Source: Dechloromonas sp. CZR5 (GTDB lineage Bacteria > Pseudomonadota > Gammaproteobacteria > Burkholderiales > Rhodocyclaceae). From it: a DNA stretch of 64,000 bases. The position numbers were made by a program, and so were the translations under genes. Each line of letters starts with the position of its first letter. The stretch's first letter is position 1. Positions 62,672-64,000 of this stretch are shown piece by piece. Under the pieces are notes generated by a model that was given only the letters and a program-made list of their open reading frames with translations, ran no database searches and was not told where the DNA came from. The stretch lies in NCBI RefSeq assembly GCF_008711155.1, contig NZ_VUYQ01000001.1:1-64000 (forward strand), read 5' to 3'.

Positions 62672-64000
62672 GAAGTTTTACTCCGAAGCGCAGCGCGACA
62701 GCCAGGCCGATGCCGACCAGCGCCATGTTGATCAGGGAAAGGGCGGCGACCACATCGACGGCGCCGGAAGCCCACAGGGAGACGATTTGCGCACCGATCA
62801 CCTCGGTGCCGGGGGAGAGCAGATAGACGCCGGTCGAGTACTCGCGCTCGAAGATCATGAAGACGAGCAGCCAGGCACCGAGCAGACCGTTGCGGATGAG
62901 CGGCACGGTGATGTCGCGCGAGACGCGGGCGCGGGAGGCGCCGACCAGGCGGCCGGCTTCTTCCAGCTCAGGGCCGACCTGCATCAAGGCGCTCTGGATC
63001 AGGCGCATGCCGTAGGCCAGCCAGACCACGGCGTAGGCGAACCACACCGAGAACAGGGTCGAGCGGGCCGGGGACAGGAAGGGTACGAACAGGAAGACCC
63101 AGAACACGGCCAGACCGGCCATCAGGCCCGGCACGGCGCGCGGCGTCAGGACGATGTAGTCGACGAAGCGGGAGATAGCGTCGTTCTGGCGGTGCGTGGC
63201 CAGGCCGACGGCCAGGTAGCAGCCGACCGCCAGTGCGCCGCCCAGGGTGCCGATGAGGATGGAGTTGATGATCGAACGGATCATCGTCTGCTCCTCGAAC
63301 ACGGCGTGGAAGTGGTCGAGGGTCAGCACGTCGAGCAGATTGACGCCCTGGCCCCAGCTGCTGACCACCGAGCGCAGTGCGATGCCGGCCACCGGGACGA
63401 CGACGGTGACGAACAGCCAGACGAGGATGAGCGCCAGTGCCAGCCATTTCCACGGGCCGAGGGAGAGCGGACGCTGGCGGGCCGACTTGCCCTTCATCGC
63501 CACGAAGCGCTGCGCCGACTTGAGCAGGAAGCGCTGCAGCAGCACCAGCGGGAAGGTGACGGCGATGATGCAGGTCGCCACCGCCGCCATCAGGTGATAG
63601 GACGGGGTGCCGAGCTTGTTGGTCAGCTTGTACAGGTAGGTGGTGAGTACCAGGTGGCCTTCCGGATCGCCGAGGATCAGCGGCAGGCCGAAAATCTCGA
63701 AGCCGAGGAAGAAGACCAGCACGCCGACGTAGAGCAGGGCCGGCGACACCATCGGGATGGACACATCGCGGGCGACGCGGAAGGGGCTGGCGCCGGACAG
63801 GCGGGCCGCCTCCTCGACGTCGGAACCGAGATTGCGCAGGGCCGACGACGAGTACAGATAAACGTGCGGTACGTGGGTCAGGCCGGCGATGACGATGATC
63901 GACGCCAGCGAATAGATGTTCCATGGCACGCTGCCGAAGAACTTGGCGAACCACACCGAGAAGAAGCCGACCGGGCCGAGCGACACGACGTAGCCGAAAC
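62664..64000 (-). CDS. ABC transporter permease, two-domain (FbpB-like), 5' end cut
   Basis: A permease of at least 445 residues, continuing past the window end; the frame is open up to 64000, and the GTG at 63986 is only internal. Two BPD-type permease domains are seen, each with an EAA loop: VEEAARLSGASPFRVARDVS and LEEAGRLVGASRARVSRDIT. This fused arrangement is the FbpB type used for Fe(III) or phosphonate import. Co-translated with the ATPase. Confidence 0.92.
   Translation of the reverse strand, partial: FGYVVSLGPVGFFSVWFAKFFGSVPWNIYSLASIIVIAGLTHVPHVYLYSSSALRNLGSDVEEAARLSGASPFRVARDVSIPMVSPALLYVGVLVFFLGFEIFGLPLILGDPEGHLVLTTYLYKLTNKLGTPSYHLMAAVATCIIAVTFPLVLLQRFLLKSAQRFVAMKGKSARQRPLSLGPWKWLALALILVWLFVTVVVPVAGIALRSVVSSWGQGVNLLDVLTLDHFHAVFEEQTMIRSIINSILIGTLGGALAVGCYLAVGLATHRQNDAISRFVDYIVLTPRAVPGLMAGLAVFWVFLFVPFLSPARSTLFSVWFAYAVVWLAYGMRLIQSALMQVGPELEEAGRLVGASRARVSRDITVPLIRNGLLGAWLLVFMIFEREYSTGVYLLSPGTEVIGAQIVSLWASGAVDVVAALSLINMALVGIGLAVALRFGVKLHD

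Overview
The window reads as a chromosomal segment of a GC-rich betaproteobacterium, most likely a Rhodocyclaceae member of the Azonexus/Dechloromonas type. This is inferred from the high GC content, the rpsU-yqeY-dnaG-rpoD block, the dct/aspA cluster, the yraN/diaA/dolP block and the abundance of c-di-GMP and two-component genes. No database search was possible, so the genus is a guess. Almost every base is coding, and most genes are housekeeping or regulatory.

Region by region: (1) 1-1697 is the end of an integron cassette array. It has four attC-type sites, all oriented leftward, small unknown cassette genes and no integrase in view. (2) 1.8-7.8 kb holds a Nac-like LysR regulator, an HD-GYP response regulator and a large MHYT/PAS hybrid kinase. 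(3) 7.9-14.8 kb is a C4-dicarboxylate module: dctD, dctB, a TSUP permease, dctA and aspA. Upstream of aspA are a strong sigma-54 promoter and two paired palindromes that look like DctD enhancer sites. (4) 15-24 kb holds an MFS pump, ssb, an HDOD protein, kup, a diguanylate cyclase gene broken at a G9 run, a heptose adenylyltransferase, an exported glutathione peroxidase and a double-receiver LuxR regulator. (5) 24-30.9 kb holds dolP-like, diaA/gmhA-like, an exported HIRAN protein, yraN, divergent rsmI, pyrC, a lipoprotein, DUF3025 and LtrA. (6) 31-38.8 kb holds leuA divergent from an Lrp regulator, an ankyrin protein, RNase P RNA, a Cds6-like protein, a VWA/MoxR pair and a methyltransferase. 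(7) 38.8-41.6 kb is an ECF sigma/anti-sigma operon with a lipoprotein and a catalase-like peroxidase. (8) 41.7-44.2 kb is a subtilisin autotransporter behind a class I c-di-GMP (GEMM) riboswitch. (9) 44.3-51.3 kb holds an orphan amino-acid binding protein, a CAU-type tRNA, rpoD, dnaG, yqeY, rpsU and divergent tsaD. (10) 51.3-54.7 kb holds an AraC regulator and a four-gene operon of unknown function. (11) 54.8-57.5 kb is a peroxide-defence group: a Cys-rich mini-protein, a cupin, tpx, katA and a 30-codon ORF before katA. (12) 57.6-64 kb holds a small membrane protein, a GcvA-like LysR regulator, DUF3422, an AbrB-type permease and the end of an ABC importer operon.

Two themes link genes across the window. 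One is c-di-GMP signalling: an HD-GYP phosphodiesterase candidate, a broken GGDEF gene and a GEMM riboswitch whose likely expression platform is a hairpin covering the Shine-Dalgarno of the protease gene. The other is oxidant defence: glutathione peroxidase, SrpA-like peroxidase, Tpx and KatA.
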